Shown: positions 34,624-43,859, numbered from the stretch's first letter. The stretch: DNA of 64,000 bases from an uncultured candidate division WPS-2 bacterium (GCA_937927945.1 CALEYW010000055.1:1-64000); one strand, 5' to 3'. Numbers and translations: made by a program. The notes: generated by a model from the letters alone, not told the origin.

Positions 34624-35366
34624 GCGTCTTCACCCGATCCGACGGCCGCGAGCGGGTCGCCGTCCCGTTCTGGGACGGCATCCTCTGCGCGTTCAGCTCG
34701 ATCGCGATCGGGTTTTTCGCCGCGTTCCTCGCCATGATCCCGATCGTCTTCGCCGCGGTGCTCGTGCTGGGCACGATGCCCGCGACGACGCCGGGACATG
34801 CGCTGCTCAGCCTCGTCGAGATCGTCTTCTACGCGGCAGGCGGCTGGTTCGCATGGAGTCGCCTGCACGCGCTGCGCGACCCGCCGTTCCGGCGGTTGAC
34901 GGGCGGCGACGTTCGGGTGCTGGCGATCTCGCTCGGCGCCCTGCTGCTGGTCAGGGTCGGGACGGCGTTCCAACTGTTGCTGACCAATCAGACGAAACAC
35001 GTGCAGAGCGGATTCGAACACTTCAGTGTCGCCGCACACGTGCCGGCGCTCACCGCGATCTCGGTCGGTCTCGCCGTGCTCGGGATGGTCGTCGTCGGTC
35101 CCCTCGTCGAAGAGATCGTCTTCCGCGGCCTGCTCTTCGGCGCGCTCGCGCAACGGTTCGGCGTGCTCGCCGCCGCGGTGCTCACGGCGATCCTCTTCGG
35201 TGCGGCGCACGGCGATCTGGTGCTGTTCCCCTCACTCGCAGCGCTCGGTTTCATTACGGCGCTCGCCTATGCCGCGACCGGCAACCTCACCGTTCCGGTT
35301 CTGCTGCACGCCCTCAGCAACGCGTTCGCCGCTACTTTCCTGGTCGCGGACTCACTCGGCCGGTGA
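34620..35366 (+). CDS. CPBP-family intramembrane metalloprotease, apparent CTG start
   Basis: 248 aa with about seven membrane helices. The CAAX/CPBP motifs are complete: EExxxR at Glu164-Glu165-Arg169 (VEEIVFRG), His197 (FGAAHGD) and His230 (LLHALSN). Members process prenylated or other membrane proteins or act in bacteriocin immunity. The in-frame stretch between the previous gene and the first helix has no ATG, GTG or TTG; the CTG at 34620 overlaps the upstream stop as CTGA, just as in fmt. Ends 10 nt from the convergent hslU stop. Confidence 0.85.
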   Translation: MSVFTRSDGRERVAVPFWDGILCAFSSIAIGFFAAFLAMIPIVFAAVLVLGTMPATTPGHALLSLVEIVFYAAGGWFAWSRLHALRDPPFRRLTGGDVRVLAISLGALLLVRVGTAFQLLLTNQTKHVQSGFEHFSVAAHVPALTAISVGLAVLGMVVVGPLVEEIVFRGLLFGALAQRFGVLAAAVLTAILFGAAHGDLVLFPSLAALGFITALAYAATGNLTVPVLLHALSNAFAATFLVADSLGR

Positions 35367-35376
35367 CCGAGGGCGG

Positions 35377-36822
35377 TTAGAGAATGTAACTCGAGAGGTC
35401 GGAGTTGCCGGCGATCGAGTCGAGACGTTCGCGGACGTAGGCGGCGTCGATCGTGATCGTGCCGCCTTCTTCGGGCGCGCGGAACGCGATCTCGTCGAGG
35501 ACGCGTTCGAGCACGGTGTGCAGGCGGCGGGCGCCGATGTTCTCGGTCTGCTCGTTCACCCGCATCGCGATCTCGGCGATCGCGCTGATCGCGTCGGCCG
35601 TCACCTCGAGGTCGACCCCGTCCGCACCGAGCAGCGCTTTGTACTGACCGATCAGCGCGTTCTCGGGCTGGGTCAGGATGATCTCGAAATCGTGCGCGGT
35701 GAGCGACTCCAGCTCGACCCGCACCGGAAAGCGGCCTTGCAGTTCGGGGATCAGGTCGGACGGTTTGGAGACGTGGAATGCGCCGGCCGCGATGAACAGC
35801 ACGTGGTCCGTCGAGAGCGGGCCGTGTTTGGTGTGGACGGTGCTGCCCTCGACGATGGGGAGGATGTCGCGCTGAACGCCTTCGCGCGAGACGTCGGGTC
35901 CGCGCTGACCTTCGCGTCCGGCGACCTTGTCGATCTCGTCGATGAACACGATACCGTGATCGGCCGCCCGCCGCAGCGCTTCGCGCTTGACGGCGTCCAT
36001 GTCGATCAGCTTGTCCGCTTCCTGCTGCGCGAAGATGCGGCGCGCGTCGGCGACGGTGACCCGCTTCTTCACTCGCTTCTTCGGCAGCAGGCCGCCGAGC
36101 ATCTCGCTCATGTCGCCGCCCATCCCGGAGCCTTCCGCTCCGCCGAGCACGCCGATCGGCAACTGCGCCTGTTCCTCGACCTCGATCTCGATCATGCGCA
36201 CGTCGAAGAAGCCGCGCTCCACGTCCGCGCGCGCCGCGGCACGGACACGCTGCGCCTCGTCGTCGGGGATCGGCTTGGTCGGGTTCGGCGCCTGCGGCTG
36301 CGGCTGTTGTGCGAACGAGTTCCCGAAGATCGAACCGAGCGACGCGGCGAACGGGTTCTGCGCTTGCGCCTGATGCGCGACCGTCTCCGGATGCAGCAGG
36401 TCGACGATGCGGTCGATCGCGGCCGCGTCGGCAGCCTCGCGCACGTCGGCGCGGCGTTCGTCGGAGACCATGCGCACCGCCGCTTCGGCCAGATCGCGGA
36501 CCATCGACTCGACGTCGCGGCCGACGTAGCCGACCTCGGTGTACTTCGTCGCCTCGACCTTGATGAACGGCGCACCGGCCAGCGACGCCAGCCGCCGCGC
36601 GATCTCGGTCTTCCCGACACCGGTCGGCCCGATCATCAGGATGTTCTTCGGCGAGACTTCCTTGCGGACGGCTTCGGGCAAGCGTTCGCGGCGATACCGG
36701 TTGCGCATCGCCACGGCGACGGCGCGCTTCGCGTCGGCCTGTCCGACGATGTGCCGGTCGAGCGCGGCCACGATCTCGCGCGGGGTGAAGTCGCTGGGCT
36801 GCTTGGGGAGCGCGGGGATCAT
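35377..36822 (-). CDS. hslU: ATP-dependent protease ATPase subunit HslU
   Basis: 481 aa. AAA+ ATPase with Walker A GPTGVGKTE, Walker B VFIDEIDKVA, and the HslU I-domain (about 110-250) that here has a Gln/Pro-rich insert (FAQQPQPQAPNPTKP). The conserved C-terminus (DLSSYIL) plugs into HslV. With HslV it forms the bacterial proteasome-like protease. The ATG at 36822 overlaps the hslV stop (ATGA); another ATG two codons upstream (36828) is possible. Confidence 0.95.
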   Translation of the reverse strand: MIPALPKQPSDFTPREIVAALDRHIVGQADAKRAVAVAMRNRYRRERLPEAVRKEVSPKNILMIGPTGVGKTEIARRLASLAGAPFIKVEATKYTEVGYVGRDVESMVRDLAEAAVRMVSDERRADVREAADAAAIDRIVDLLHPETVAHQAQAQNPFAASLGSIFGNSFAQQPQPQAPNPTKPIPDDEAQRVRAAARADVERGFFDVRMIEIEVEEQAQLPIGVLGGAEGSGMGGDMSEMLGGLLPKKRVKKRVTVADARRIFAQQEADKLIDMDAVKREALRRAADHGIVFIDEIDKVAGREGQRGPDVSREGVQRDILPIVEGSTVHTKHGPLSTDHVLFIAAGAFHVSKPSDLIPELQGRFPVRVELESLTAHDFEIILTQPENALIGQYKALLGADGVDLEVTADAISAIAEIAMRVNEQTENIGARRLHTVLERVLDEIAFRAPEEGGTITIDAAYVRERLDSIAGNSDLSSYIL

Positions 36823-37349
36823 AACCATAGAACTTCCACGTTGTCGTTGGTGTAGATGTCGATGCGGCCCGCGATGCGGAGGGCTTCTTTCGCGATCGCC
36901 GCGGCGTCGAGCGTTGAATGCTCGAGTAGGGCCATCGCTGCGGCCTGCGCGTACGGGCCGCCGCTGCCGATCGCCGCGACGTCTTCGTCGGGTTCGATCA
37001 CGTCGCCGGTGCCGCTGAGGACCAAGAGGTGTTCGGGCGTGCCCACGATCAGCAGCGCTTCGAGCCGCCGCAGCGCGCGGTCCTGACGCCAGTCTTTGGC
37101 GAGCTCGACGGCGGCTCGCATCACGTTGTCCTTGTACGCGCTCATCTTGCCCTCGAATTTCTCGAGCAGCGTGATCCCGTCCGCCGCGCTGCCGGCAAAG
37201 CCGGCGAGCACCTTGCCCCCGGCAATCGCGCGCACTTTCCGCGCCCCGTGCTTCATGACGGTCTTGTCGACCGTGACCTGACCGTCGCCGGCCATGGCGA
37301 TCTTGCCGTCCTTCCGAACGGCGCAGATGGTCGTAGATCGAATTCGCAT
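36819..37349 (-). CDS. hslV: ATP-dependent protease peptidase subunit HslV
   Basis: 176 aa. The proteasome beta fold begins at TTICAVRKDGKIAMAGDGQV; Thr6 aligns with the catalytic N-terminal Thr, so five residues would be removed, as in the ClpQ proteins that carry a short propeptide. Ends IDIYTNDNVEVLWL, overlapping hslU. Follows trmFO by 71 nt. In Bacillus the order is topA-trmFO-codV-clpQ-clpY; the recombinase gene codV/xerC is absent here. Confidence 0.95.
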   Translation of the reverse strand: MRIRSTTICAVRKDGKIAMAGDGQVTVDKTVMKHGARKVRAIAGGKVLAGFAGSAADGITLLEKFEGKMSAYKDNVMRAAVELAKDWRQDRALRRLEALLIVGTPEHLLVLSGTGDVIEPDEDVAAIGSGGPYAQAAAMALLEHSTLDAAAIAKEALRIAGRIDIYTNDNVEVLWL

Positions 37350-37420
37350 CTGGCCTAACTACTCAGCGGCGGCCTCCGTAGTTGCAGCCCCACTCTTCGT
37401 CGGCAGAGAGTGGGCGAGCG

Positions 37421-38779
37421 CTATGTTCCGACGAGGGAGTCTTGGCGGGCTCGGACTGCGGCGGCGAAGGCGTCGATTCGGGCGAGGGCGCGTTCGGCGA
37501 GCTTCGCCCGGCGCAGGCGCTTCTCGCGAATCGTCTCCGCGAGCGGCGAGAAGAAGGTCCAGGTGACGTTGGCGGGTTGAAAATCCGGCGAGTCGGTGTT
37601 CTGCAGATGGGCGACGACGGCACCGAGCGCCGTATCGGCGGGGAGGGTGACCGGCGGCAGGCCCAACAGATCGCGTGCGGCCGCGATGCCGGCGATCGTT
37701 CCGCATGCCGCCGCTTCGACGTAACCTTCCGCCCCGGTGATCTGGCCGGCGAAGAAGACGCGCGGCGCGGAACGCAGGCGCAGGTCCGCGGTCAGCAGGC
37801 GCGGGCTGTCGACGAACGTGTTGCGGTGCATCACGCCCAGGCGCAGCCACTCGGCGCCGGCGAGACCCGGGAGCTTCCCGAACGCCTCTTTTTGCGCCGG
37901 CCACGTCAGGCGGGTCTGAAAGCCGACCAGGTTGAGCGCCGTTCCTTCGGCGTTCTCTTTGCGCAGCTGGACGACGGCGTGCGGGCCTTTGCCGGTGCGC
38001 GGATCGCGCAGTCCGACCGGTTTGAGCGGTCCGAAACGCAGCGTGTCCTCGCCGCGCGCGGCGAGTTCTTCGATCGGCAAACAGCCTTCGAAGTACGGAA
38101 CGTCGCCCGTTGCGAGGTCGCTTTCGAAGCCTTTGGGCTCGTGCTTCGGGAGTGTCTTGAGGTCTTCGACGAAGCGCAAGTACGTCTCGCGGTCGAGCGG
38201 GATGTTGAGGTAGTCGGCGCCGTCACCCTTGTCGTAGCGCGACTTGTGGTACATCACGCTGGTGTCGATGGAGTCGAGCGCGACGATCGGCGCGGCGGCG
38301 TCGTAGTAGTGGAGCCGTCCGCCGACCAGCGCGTCGATCGCTGCGGCAAGCGGTTCGGAGGGAAGCGGCCCGCACGCCACGATCACCGTTCCCTCAGGCG
38401 GTATCGCGGTGACCTCGTCGCGGCGGATCTCGACGTTCGGATGCGCGGCGAGCCGCGACTCGACGAGCGCGCCGAAGCGCTCGCGGTCGACCGCGAGCGC
38501 TCCGCCCGCCGGAACCGCAGCTTCGCGCGCGGACGTGATGATCAGCGAGTCGAGCCGCGCGAGCTCTTCCTTCAAGAGACCGACCGCGTTCTCGAGCGCG
38601 GCGCCGCGCATCGAGTTGGAACACACGAGCTCGGCGAGCATCCCGGTGTGGTGCGCCGGTCCCGACTTGTGCGGGCGCATCTCGTAGAGCACGACCGAAG
38701 CGCCTTGCTGCGCGGCTTGCCACGCAGCCTCCGAACCCGCAAGGCCGCCCCCGATGACGGTGATCGCCGGCCGCGGCAT
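37421..38779 (-). CDS. trmFO: methylenetetrahydrofolate-tRNA (uracil-54-C5)-methyltransferase
   Basis: 452 aa FAD protein. It has the N-terminal dinucleotide motif VIGGGLAGSEAAWQAA, the folate/tRNA block LVCSNSMRGAALENAVG with the family cysteine, and the C-terminal FFAGQITGAEGYVEAAACG. It makes ribothymidine 54 in tRNA with methylene-THF. ATG at 38779 or GTG at 38782; both overlap the topA stop. Standard topA partner. Confidence 0.95.
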   Translation of the reverse strand: MPRPAITVIGGGLAGSEAAWQAAQQGASVVLYEMRPHKSGPAHHTGMLAELVCSNSMRGAALENAVGLLKEELARLDSLIITSAREAAVPAGGALAVDRERFGALVESRLAAHPNVEIRRDEVTAIPPEGTVIVACGPLPSEPLAAAIDALVGGRLHYYDAAAPIVALDSIDTSVMYHKSRYDKGDGADYLNIPLDRETYLRFVEDLKTLPKHEPKGFESDLATGDVPYFEGCLPIEELAARGEDTLRFGPLKPVGLRDPRTGKGPHAVVQLRKENAEGTALNLVGFQTRLTWPAQKEAFGKLPGLAGAEWLRLGVMHRNTFVDSPRLLTADLRLRSAPRVFFAGQITGAEGYVEAAACGTIAGIAAARDLLGLPPVTLPADTALGAVVAHLQNTDSPDFQPANVTWTFFSPLAETIREKRLRRAKLAERALARIDAFAAAVRARQDSLVGT

Positions 38780-40974
38780 CACACCGGTTCGAGCTCCGCA
38801 TCGGCGTCGACGTCTTCCGCGTCATCAGCCTTGCCGAGCCCTGTCGCGTGCGTTTTGTCGGTGTGGCACAGGTACGTCACCGCACCGCCGCGCTTCGCCT
38901 TCTCGGTCACGTAGTCGCCGCAGACGGCGCACCGCTCCGGCGCGACTTTGTCCCACGAGACGAAATCGCAGGCCGGGTAGTTGGCGCAGCCGTAGAACGT
39001 GCGCCCCTTGCGCGATTTGCGCTCGGCGATCATCCCGCCGTCCTTGGGGCACACGGCCCCGGAGTCTTTGAGGATCGGCTTCGTCGTCTTGCACTCGGGA
39101 TAGCCGCTGCACGACATGAACCGTCCGAAGCGTCCGGTCTTGATGACCATCGGCTTGCCGCAGTTCTGGCAGATCTCGTCGGTCGGCTCGTCGCGCTGCT
39201 CGAACTTCGGCAGCTTGCGCTCCGCCTCTTCGAGTTCGCGCGAGAACTCGCCGTAGAAGTCGCCGAGCACCTTCGCGGTCGCGCCCCAGTCGCCGCCGGT
39301 CTCGGCCAGCGTGTCCAGCTTGCCTTCCATCGACGCGGTGAACGTCAAATCGACGATGTCGGGGAAGTGCTCCGCCAGCAGGTCGTTGACTTGTTCGCCG
39401 ATGTCGGTCGGATGGAAACGGCGCTCCAGCTGCTCGACGTACCCGCGCGCTTGAATCGTCTCGACGATCGCGCTGTAGGTCGACGGGCGGCCGATTCCGT
39501 TCTCTTCGAGGGCTCTGACCAGCGATGCTTCGGTGAAGCGCGGCGGCGGTTCGGTGAAGTGCTGTTTCGGCTCGACGGACTTCGGATCGAGCACCTCGTC
39601 CTCGGTCAGCTTCGGCAGGATCGGCGTGCGTTTCGCCGCCTTCCCGTTGGTCGCTGCGACGGCATCGGGACCTTGGTCATCGGTGCCTTCCTCGTAGACC
39701 GCGGTGAAGCCGGCGAACTTCAGCACGCTGCCCGTTGCGCGGAACGTGAAGCGCTCCGTCGCTTTGATGTCGGCGGTCGTCTGGTCGAACACGGCCGGCG
39801 CCATCTGCGAGGCGATGAAGCGCTCGTAGATCAGCTGATACAGGCGCATCTCGTCGCGCTTGAGGATGCCGGCCAGCGATTCCGGCGTACGCATCGCCGA
39901 GGTCGGGCGGATCGCTTCGTGCGCGTCCTGCGCGCCTTCCTTGATCTTGAACTGCCGTCCGCCGCCGTAGAATGGCTCGCCGAAGCGGCCGACGATGTAC
40001 TCGCGCGCCGCTTCGCGCGCCGAGTCCGCGATGCGGGTCGAGTCGGTGCGCATGTAGGTGATGAGGCCCTGAGTACCGTCGGCTCCGCCCAGATCGACGC
40101 CTTCGTACAGTGCCTGCGCGATCTGCATCGTCTTGCGGACCCGGAACTTCAGCTTGCGCGACGCCTCTTGCTGGAGCGTCGAGGTCGTGAACGGCGCGGC
40201 CGGATTGCGCCGCGTCTCGCGCGTCTTGACCGACGCGACGCGGAATTCCGCGCCCTCGAGCGCCGCCATGACGGCATCGGCCTGCTCGGCGGTGGTGATC
40301 TCCGCCTTCGCGCCGTCGATCTGATTGAGGTCGGCCGCGAAGACGATCGGCGGCACGCTGTCGGCGGCCTGCTCCGCGAGCGACGCGAGCAGCGCGGTGA
40401 TCGTCCAGTATTCGCGCGGGACGAACGCCCGGATCTCGCGTTCGCGATCGACGATCAGGCGGACGGCGACCGATTGAACCCGCCCGGCGGAGAGTCCGCC
40501 GCGCACCTTCGCCCACAACAGCGGCGAGATCTTGTAGCCGACGAGCCGATCCAGAATGCGCCGCGCTTGCTGCGCGTTGACGCGCGGCATGTCGATTGGG
40601 TGCGCGTCTTTGAGCGCCGCCAGCGCAGCGTCCTTGGTGATCTCGTGGAGTTCGATCCGCTTGGGGTTGTCGAGCTTCAGCAGCTCGGCGAGATGCCACG
40701 CGATGGCCTCGCCCTCGCGATCGGGGTCGGTCGCGAGGTAGACGTCGCCCGCCGCCGCTTTCACCGCCGCCTTGAGCTCCTTGATGACGTCGCCCTTCCC
40801 CTTAATGGTAAGGTAACGCGGCATGAAATCATTGAGTACGTCGACGCCCAGCGTCGATTTCGGCAGGTCGCGGACGTGCCCGACCGAGGCCTTCACGACG
40901 TACCGTGGCGGCAAGAATTTCTTGATGGTTTTGGCTTTCGTCGGCGATTCGACGATGATCAGGGGCTTCGCCAC
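38779..40974 (-). CDS. topA: DNA topoisomerase I
   Basis: 731 aa type IA topoisomerase. Toprim domain at the N-terminus (LIIVESPTKAKTIKKF, ATDPDREGEAIAWH), active-site Tyr in GLITYMRTDSTRI, and three C-terminal zinc-ribbon repeats (CQNCGKPM...CSGYPEC, CPKDGG...CANYPAC, CAVCGD...CHTDKTH; the second lacks a full CxxC). It relaxes negative supercoils. GTG at 40974 follows TCTGGAG, so the frame upstream is excluded. First gene of the topA-trmFO-hslVU operon. Confidence 0.95.
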   Translation of the reverse strand: MAKPLIIVESPTKAKTIKKFLPPRYVVKASVGHVRDLPKSTLGVDVLNDFMPRYLTIKGKGDVIKELKAAVKAAAGDVYLATDPDREGEAIAWHLAELLKLDNPKRIELHEITKDAALAALKDAHPIDMPRVNAQQARRILDRLVGYKISPLLWAKVRGGLSAGRVQSVAVRLIVDREREIRAFVPREYWTITALLASLAEQAADSVPPIVFAADLNQIDGAKAEITTAEQADAVMAALEGAEFRVASVKTRETRRNPAAPFTTSTLQQEASRKLKFRVRKTMQIAQALYEGVDLGGADGTQGLITYMRTDSTRIADSAREAAREYIVGRFGEPFYGGGRQFKIKEGAQDAHEAIRPTSAMRTPESLAGILKRDEMRLYQLIYERFIASQMAPAVFDQTTADIKATERFTFRATGSVLKFAGFTAVYEEGTDDQGPDAVAATNGKAAKRTPILPKLTEDEVLDPKSVEPKQHFTEPPPRFTEASLVRALEENGIGRPSTYSAIVETIQARGYVEQLERRFHPTDIGEQVNDLLAEHFPDIVDLTFTASMEGKLDTLAETGGDWGATAKVLGDFYGEFSRELEEAERKLPKFEQRDEPTDEICQNCGKPMVIKTGRFGRFMSCSGYPECKTTKPILKDSGAVCPKDGGMIAERKSRKGRTFYGCANYPACDFVSWDKVAPERCAVCGDYVTEKAKRGGAVTYLCHTDKTHATGLGKADDAEDVDADAELEPV

Positions 40975-41096
40975 GGCGTCTCCAGAGGGTGCGCTCGCCC
41001 AAGAACGAGCTTCGGGCCACAGTATAAACCCGGACGTCAAGCGGCTCCAATTCCGTCCCGCGCGCCGCGCGCGGAACAGCCGTTTTGGCCATAGAG

Positions 41097-41125
41097 TTGC
41101 ACGAAGGGCGAATTGTGCGTATTAT
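41097..41125 (+). promoter_or_regulatory. sigma-70-type promoter of the histone-like gene
   Basis: TTGCAC (41097-41102), 17-nt spacer, TATTAT (41120-41125). It lies about 70 nt upstream of the ATG at 41194. Best promoter match seen in the window. Confidence 0.6.
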
Positions 41126-41193
41126 GCGACTAAATGCGTCGACAACATGTCGATGCAATGACGACACTCCGTCCGCGCGGACGAGGAGGTTGA

Positions 41194-41694
41194 ATGGACT
41201 CGGAAATGACGAACGGCGGCGATACCGCTGAGACTGCGGCGCCAGCGCCGCGCCGTGGTCGCAAGAAAGCTGCCGGCGGTCGTAAGAAAGCCGCGGGTGG
41301 CCGTAAGAAAGCCGTCGGCGGTCGCAAAAAAGCCGTCGGTGGACGCAAGAAAGCCGCCGGCGCAGGACGCAAAAAAGCCGCCGCGGGCGGTCGCAAAAAG
41401 AAGGCAGCGGGCGGGCGTAAGAAGGCCGCTGGCGGTCGCAAGAAGGCAGCCGGCGGGCGTAAGAAGGCCGCAGGCGGTCGTAAGAAGGCAGCCGGCGGAC
41501 GCAAGAAAAAAGCCGCGGGCGGTCGCAAAAAGAAGGCAGTCGGCGGACGCAAGAAGGCCGCGGGCGGTCGTAAGAAAGCAGCCGGCGGACGCAAGAAAAA
41601 AGCCGTCGGCGGACGGAAAAAGGCCGTGGGCGGGCGTAAAAAGGCCGCCGGCGGACGCAAGAAAAAAGCCGGCGGACGCAAGAAGAAGGCATAG
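41194..41694 (+). CDS. histone H1-like Lys/Ala/Gly-repeat DNA-binding protein
   Basis: 166 aa. After an acidic N-terminal 18 residues, the protein consists of about 24 units of GGRKKA and variants (GGRKKKA, VGGRKKA, GAGRKKA). This composition matches bacterial histone H1-like and HU C-terminal tails, which bind and compact DNA without sequence preference. ATG follows AGGAGG with ideal spacing. It has its own promoter and a strong terminator, so it is a single-gene unit, probably highly expressed. Repeat number is likely to vary. The acidic head may be a regulatory or folding tail. Confidence 0.8.
   Translation: MDSEMTNGGDTAETAAPAPRRGRKKAAGGRKKAAGGRKKAVGGRKKAVGGRKKAAGAGRKKAAAGGRKKKAAGGRKKAAGGRKKAAGGRKKAAGGRKKAAGGRKKKAAGGRKKKAVGGRKKAAGGRKKAAGGRKKKAVGGRKKAVGGRKKAAGGRKKKAGGRKKKA
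41251..41691 (+). repeat. tandem 15-21-nt coding repeats (GGRKKA)
   Basis: Imperfect units around GGCGGTCGTAAGAAAGCC, with unit lengths of 15, 18 and 21 nt from extra Lys codons. Codon variation between units shows the array is old or under selection at the protein level. Confidence 0.75.
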
Positions 41695-41713
41695 CCGACT
41701 TCGGGAAACGTAC

Positions 41714-41746
41714 GGGGAGCGATCGATGATCGCTCCCCTTTTTTTT
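41714..41746 (+). terminator. strong intrinsic terminator of the histone-like gene
   Basis: Ten-base stem GGGGAGCGAT (41714-41723) with ATCGCTCCCC (41729-41738), five-base loop, then eight T. It ends at the stop of the convergent oppF gene. Confidence 0.9.
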
Positions 41747-42812
41747 AGGTGAGTACCGCCGGCCCGTTGACCAGATCCGGCGCGCGGCCGCCGTGTTCTT
41801 CGACCCAGTGGCACGCTGCGCGATGACCGGGCTCGTACTCGTTGAACGCCGGCACTTCGACCTTGCAGCGCTCGAACGCGACCGGGCAGCGGGTGTGAAA
41901 ACGGCAGCCCGACGGCGGATTGACCGGCGAGGGGATGTCGCCGGTGAGGATGATGCGCTTGCGGCGCCGCTCGACGTCGGGGTCGGGGATCGGGATGGCG
42001 GAGAGCAACGCCTGCGTGTACGGGTGAAGCGGGTTGTCGTACAGCCGGTCGCGGTCGGCGATCTCGACGATCTTCCCGACGTACATGACCGCGACACGGT
42101 TCGAGATGTGGCGCACGACCGAAAGATCGTGCGCGATGAACAGGTAGGTCAGCCCGAGCTGCTGCTGCAGATCCTGGAGCAGGTTGATGACCTGCGCCTG
42201 AATCGAGACGTCGAGGGCCGAGACCGGCTCGTCGGCGACGATGAACTTCGGATCGACGGCCAGCGCGCGCGCGACGCCGACCCGCTGGCGCTGTCCGCCC
42301 GAGAACTCGTGCGGATACCGGTTCGCATGCTGCGGCTGCAGACCGACGAGCCGCAGCAACTCCTGCACCCGGCCGTCGGCCTCTCTGCCCTTGGCGATCC
42401 CATGGATCTCCAACGGCTCGCGAATGATCGAACCGACCGTCATACGCGGGTTGAGCGAGGCATACGGGTCTTGGAAGATGATCTGCATCTCTTTGCGCAG
42501 AGGACGCAGCTCGCCGCGCGAGAGCCCGGTCAGTTCCCGGCCGTCGAAGGTGACGCTGCCGCTGGTGGGATCGGCCAGGCGGAGGATCACACGTCCCGCC
42601 GTCGTCTTGCCCGAACCCGACTCGCCGACGAGCCCGAGCGTCTCACCGCGCCGGATCTCGAAATCGATTCCGTCGACCGCTTTGACGTCCGCGACGTGGC
42701 GCTGCAGTATGCCGGCCGTGATCGGGAAGTACTTGTGCAGGCCGCGCACGACGACCAGATCGTCGCTCGACGCCGCCGGGAGGCCGCTGGGTCCGGCGAG
42801 AGAGGCCGTCAC
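41745..42812 (-). CDS. oppF: oligopeptide/dipeptide ABC transporter ATP-binding protein (OppF/DppF)
   Basis: 355 aa. Walker A GESGSGKTTAGR, Q-loop FQDPYASLNPRMT, signature FSGGQRQRVGVARALAV, Walker B FIVADEPVSALDVS. The C-terminal oligopeptide-binding-protein region has the iron-sulfur-type cysteines SGCRFHTRCPVAFERC. It energises peptide uptake together with OppD. Start GTG at 42812 overlaps the oppD stop (GTGA). No permease or binding-protein gene is seen nearby. Confidence 0.9.
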   Translation of the reverse strand: MTASLAGPSGLPAASSDDLVVVRGLHKYFPITAGILQRHVADVKAVDGIDFEIRRGETLGLVGESGSGKTTAGRVILRLADPTSGSVTFDGRELTGLSRGELRPLRKEMQIIFQDPYASLNPRMTVGSIIREPLEIHGIAKGREADGRVQELLRLVGLQPQHANRYPHEFSGGQRQRVGVARALAVDPKFIVADEPVSALDVSIQAQVINLLQDLQQQLGLTYLFIAHDLSVVRHISNRVAVMYVGKIVEIADRDRLYDNPLHPYTQALLSAIPIPDPDVERRRKRIILTGDIPSPVNPPSGCRFHTRCPVAFERCKVEVPAFNEYEPGHRAACHWVEEHGGRAPDLVNGPAVLT

Positions 42813-43858
42813 TTCGCGAGTTCCTGAGGCGTCTTGGCGACGGCGGAATTCGCGATGGCCGGAACGCTGGGCGCGGGGATCGTCTTCTGTCCTTCGGCCC
42901 GCTGATCGTAGAGGAAGCAGCGCGCCACGTGCCCGTCGCCGAAATCGTAGAGGGGGACCGGCTGGGTGCAGATCGGCATCTTGTACCGGCAGCGCGGCCC
43001 GAACGCACAGCCTTGCGGCATGTGCAGCAAGTTCGGGGGCTGGCCTTCGATCGGCACCAGCCGCGATCCGGCCTGGTCGAGCCGCGGGAGCGACTCCAGC
43101 AGTCCCATCGTGTACGGCATCTTCGGCGACTCGAAGATCTCTTTGGCCGTCCCGTACTCGACCATGTTTCCGCCGTACATGACGAGCACGTTTTCGCACG
43201 TCTCGGCAACGACGCCCAGATCGTGGGTGATGAGGACGATCGCCGATCCCAGCCGCTGCTGCATCTCGTTCATCAGCTCGATGATCTGCGCTTGAATCGT
43301 CACGTCGAGCGCGGTGGTCGGCTCGTCGGCGATCAGCACGGCCGGATCGCACGAGAGCGCCATGGCGATCATGACGCGCTGGCGCATGCCGCCGGAGAAC
43401 TGATGCGGGTAGTCTCGCAGGCGCTTCTCGGCGGCGGGAATCTTCACCAGCCGCAGCATGTCGACGGCCTTCGCAAGCGCGTCTTTTTTCGAGAGTCCGA
43501 GATGCAGGCGGGTCGCTTCGGCGATCTGCTCGCCGATCGTCAGCACGGGGTTGAGCGACGTCATCGGATCCTGGAAGATCATCGCGATGTCGCGCCCGCG
43601 GATCTTGCGCATCTGCGCTTCGCTCTTCTTGAGCAGGTCCTCGCCCTTGAAGAGGATCTGGCCGTGCTCGATCGTGCCGTTCTGCGCGATCAGGCGCATG
43701 ATCGAGAGTGACGTCACCGATTTGCCCGAACCCGATTCGCCGACGATCCCCAGCGTCGAACCGGGATCGACCGCGAACGAGAGCCCGTTGACGGCGGCGA
43801 CGACGCCGTCTTCGGTACGGAACGTCGTCCTGAGGTCCTTGACCTCGAGCAGGGCCAA
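42809..43858 (-). CDS. oppD: oligopeptide/dipeptide ABC transporter ATP-binding protein (OppD/DppD)
   Basis: 349 aa. Walker A GESGSGKSVTSLS, Q-loop FQDPMTSLNPVLT, signature FSGGMRQRVMIAMAL, Walker B VLIADEPTTALDVT. C-terminal cysteine region GCAFGPRCRYKMPIC is typical of OppD. TTG start at 43858. It is followed directly by oppF and preceded by secG. The permease and substrate-binding genes must lie elsewhere. Confidence 0.9.
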   Translation of the reverse strand: MALLEVKDLRTTFRTEDGVVAAVNGLSFAVDPGSTLGIVGESGSGKSVTSLSIMRLIAQNGTIEHGQILFKGEDLLKKSEAQMRKIRGRDIAMIFQDPMTSLNPVLTIGEQIAEATRLHLGLSKKDALAKAVDMLRLVKIPAAEKRLRDYPHQFSGGMRQRVMIAMALSCDPAVLIADEPTTALDVTIQAQIIELMNEMQQRLGSAIVLITHDLGVVAETCENVLVMYGGNMVEYGTAKEIFESPKMPYTMGLLESLPRLDQAGSRLVPIEGQPPNLLHMPQGCAFGPRCRYKMPICTQPVPLYDFGDGHVARCFLYDQRAEGQKTIPAPSVPAIANSAVAKTPQELAK

Positions 43859-43859
43859 G

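Noticed and set aside
35010..35025. GGATTCGAAC, tRNA T-arm-like
   Set aside because: Lies inside the CPBP protease gene and no cloverleaf can be folded around it.
41130..41681. antisense Pro/Phe/Leu repeat frames
   Set aside because: Complement of the GGRKKA repeats; promoter, ribosome site and terminator all support the plus strand.
41251..41691. 18-nt repeats as CRISPR or satellite
   Set aside because: Contiguous coding repeats without spacers.
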